Shown piece after piece: positions 32,762-33,153 of a stretch of 33,153 bases of DNA. The position numbers and the translations under genes are program-made. Origin of the DNA: Luminiphilus sp. (GTDB lineage: Bacteria; Pseudomonadota; Gammaproteobacteria; Pseudomonadales; Halieaceae). The notes beneath the pieces are model-generated. The model ran no database searches, was not told where the DNA came from, and saw only the letters and a program-made list of their open reading frames with translations. Positions within the stretch are counted from its first letter, which is position 1. Every line of letters starts with the position of its first letter. The stretch spans positions 354 through 33,506 of the forward strand of contig JAAXJC010000012.1 of assembly GCA_012270045.1 (NCBI GenBank). The letters run 5' to 3'.

Positions 32762-33153
32762 TCACTTACTACTGGCCCAGTTAACAATTCCCACACCCGC
32801 CTCTCTGGCTGCGTCGGCGACGTCGACGACGACGCCCGCCTCGGCCCCCTTCTCAACTTTCACCGTTACCGGCGCCTCGGGGTCCTCCGCCAGCAGTCGC
32901 TGGATGTTGGCTCGAACCGCACGCACATCAACGCGTCGGTTCTCCATCCATATCTGGTTGTCCGCCGCAACCTCAACAACAATGCTGATGGAGTCTTCCG
33001 GATCGGTTTGCTGGTTGTCGTCGGGACGGTTTACCTCCACCCCGGCCTCCTTGATAAAGGACGCGACGACAATGAAGAAGATCAACATGATAAAGACGAC
33101 GTCCAGCATGGGCGTCAGGTCGATCTCCGCGCCGTCTCCTTCCTGCTGCTTGG
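32762..33153 (-). CDS. exbD: Second ExbD (partial, runs off the right edge)
   Basis: The frame is open to the window edge, so the start is missing. Visible residues begin KQQEGDGAEIDLTPMLDVVF, the usual ExbD opening, followed by the transmembrane helix and a periplasmic domain ending in VGIVNWASSK. It is a different sequence from the downstream ExbD, not a recent duplicate. An exbB gene, and perhaps a TtpC-type one, would be expected just outside the window. It is the first gene of the visible part of the operon. Confidence 0.92.
   Translation of the reverse strand, partial: KQQEGDGAEIDLTPMLDVVFIMLIFFIVVASFIKEAGVEVNRPDDNQQTDPEDSISIVVEVAADNQIWMENRRVDVRAVRANIQRLLAEDPEAPVTVKVEKGAEAGVVVDVADAAREAGVGIVNWASSK

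Noticed and set aside
1-33153. Mobile elements, tRNA or rRNA genes, CRISPR arrays, toxin-antitoxin or defence genes
   Set aside because: I looked for transposase motifs, terminal repeats, cloverleaf segments and regular direct repeats on both strands and saw none.

Overview
The window is a GC-rich, gene-dense bacterial chromosome segment with about 30 protein genes. There are no RNA genes, insertion sequences, phage genes or CRISPR arrays that I can see. Gene content points to a gammaproteobacterium: a PykA-type pyruvate kinase, GlpD, UbiX, an ExbD-ExbD-TonB-TPR operon, DUF2878/chalcone-isomerase-like, DUF4136 and DUF481 proteins. A marine Cellvibrionales/Halieaceae-like lineage is my best guess, by inference from gene types only. 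Most of it reads as ordinary chromosomal housekeeping and envelope genes.

Layout. (1) 1-2720: the tail of an upstream gene, then two convergent secreted proteases, a trypsin/V8-like S1 peptidase (+) and an M43 (pappalysin-type) metallopeptidase (-). They share one bidirectional terminator and the same architecture: signal peptide, short pro-region, Gly/Asn-rich linker, catalytic domain. Each is preceded by a perfect TGTGA-N6-TCACA CRP-type palindrome. (2) 2912-7243: class III aminotransferase, a DUF2878 membrane protein overlapping a chalcone-isomerase-like secreted protein, and glpD on the opposite strand. (3) 7355-11671: MBL-fold hydrolase, alpha/beta-hydrolase, iron-type alcohol dehydrogenase and PIG3-like quinone oxidoreductase, a possible ester/alcohol catabolic group. 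(4) 11693-16913: a large S8 subtilase lipoprotein whose stop overlaps the start of an MltF-like lytic transglycosylase, facing an unrecognised outer-membrane beta-barrel protein. (5) 16933-19448: an RNase J-like nuclease immediately behind a DUF481 outer-membrane protein. (6) 19542-25777: glutathione reductase with a TauE/SafE permease, a DUF4136 lipoprotein, a 2-hydroxyacid dehydrogenase, an MFS exporter overlapping ubiX, and an NTF2-like protein. (7) 25867-30253: an MscS channel with a coiled-coil tail, a small unknown protein, a GlpQ-type phosphodiesterase without signal peptide, pyruvate kinase and a cold-shock protein with a long leader. (8) 30371-33153: a TonB energy-transduction operon on the minus strand (exbD, exbD, tonB, TPR protein), running off the right edge.

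Connections. GlpQ and GlpD can together feed glycerophosphodiesters into glycolysis. The two CRP-site proteases look like a carbon-status-controlled extracellular protein-degradation pair. TonB with its TPR protein would energise uptake through outer-membrane receptors. Several convergent pairs share or almost share their stop codons and have no terminator between them. The most unusual items are the matched CRP-site protease pair and the subtilase-lipoprotein/lytic-transglycosylase coupling. I found no clear evidence of a wholly new defence or mobile system.
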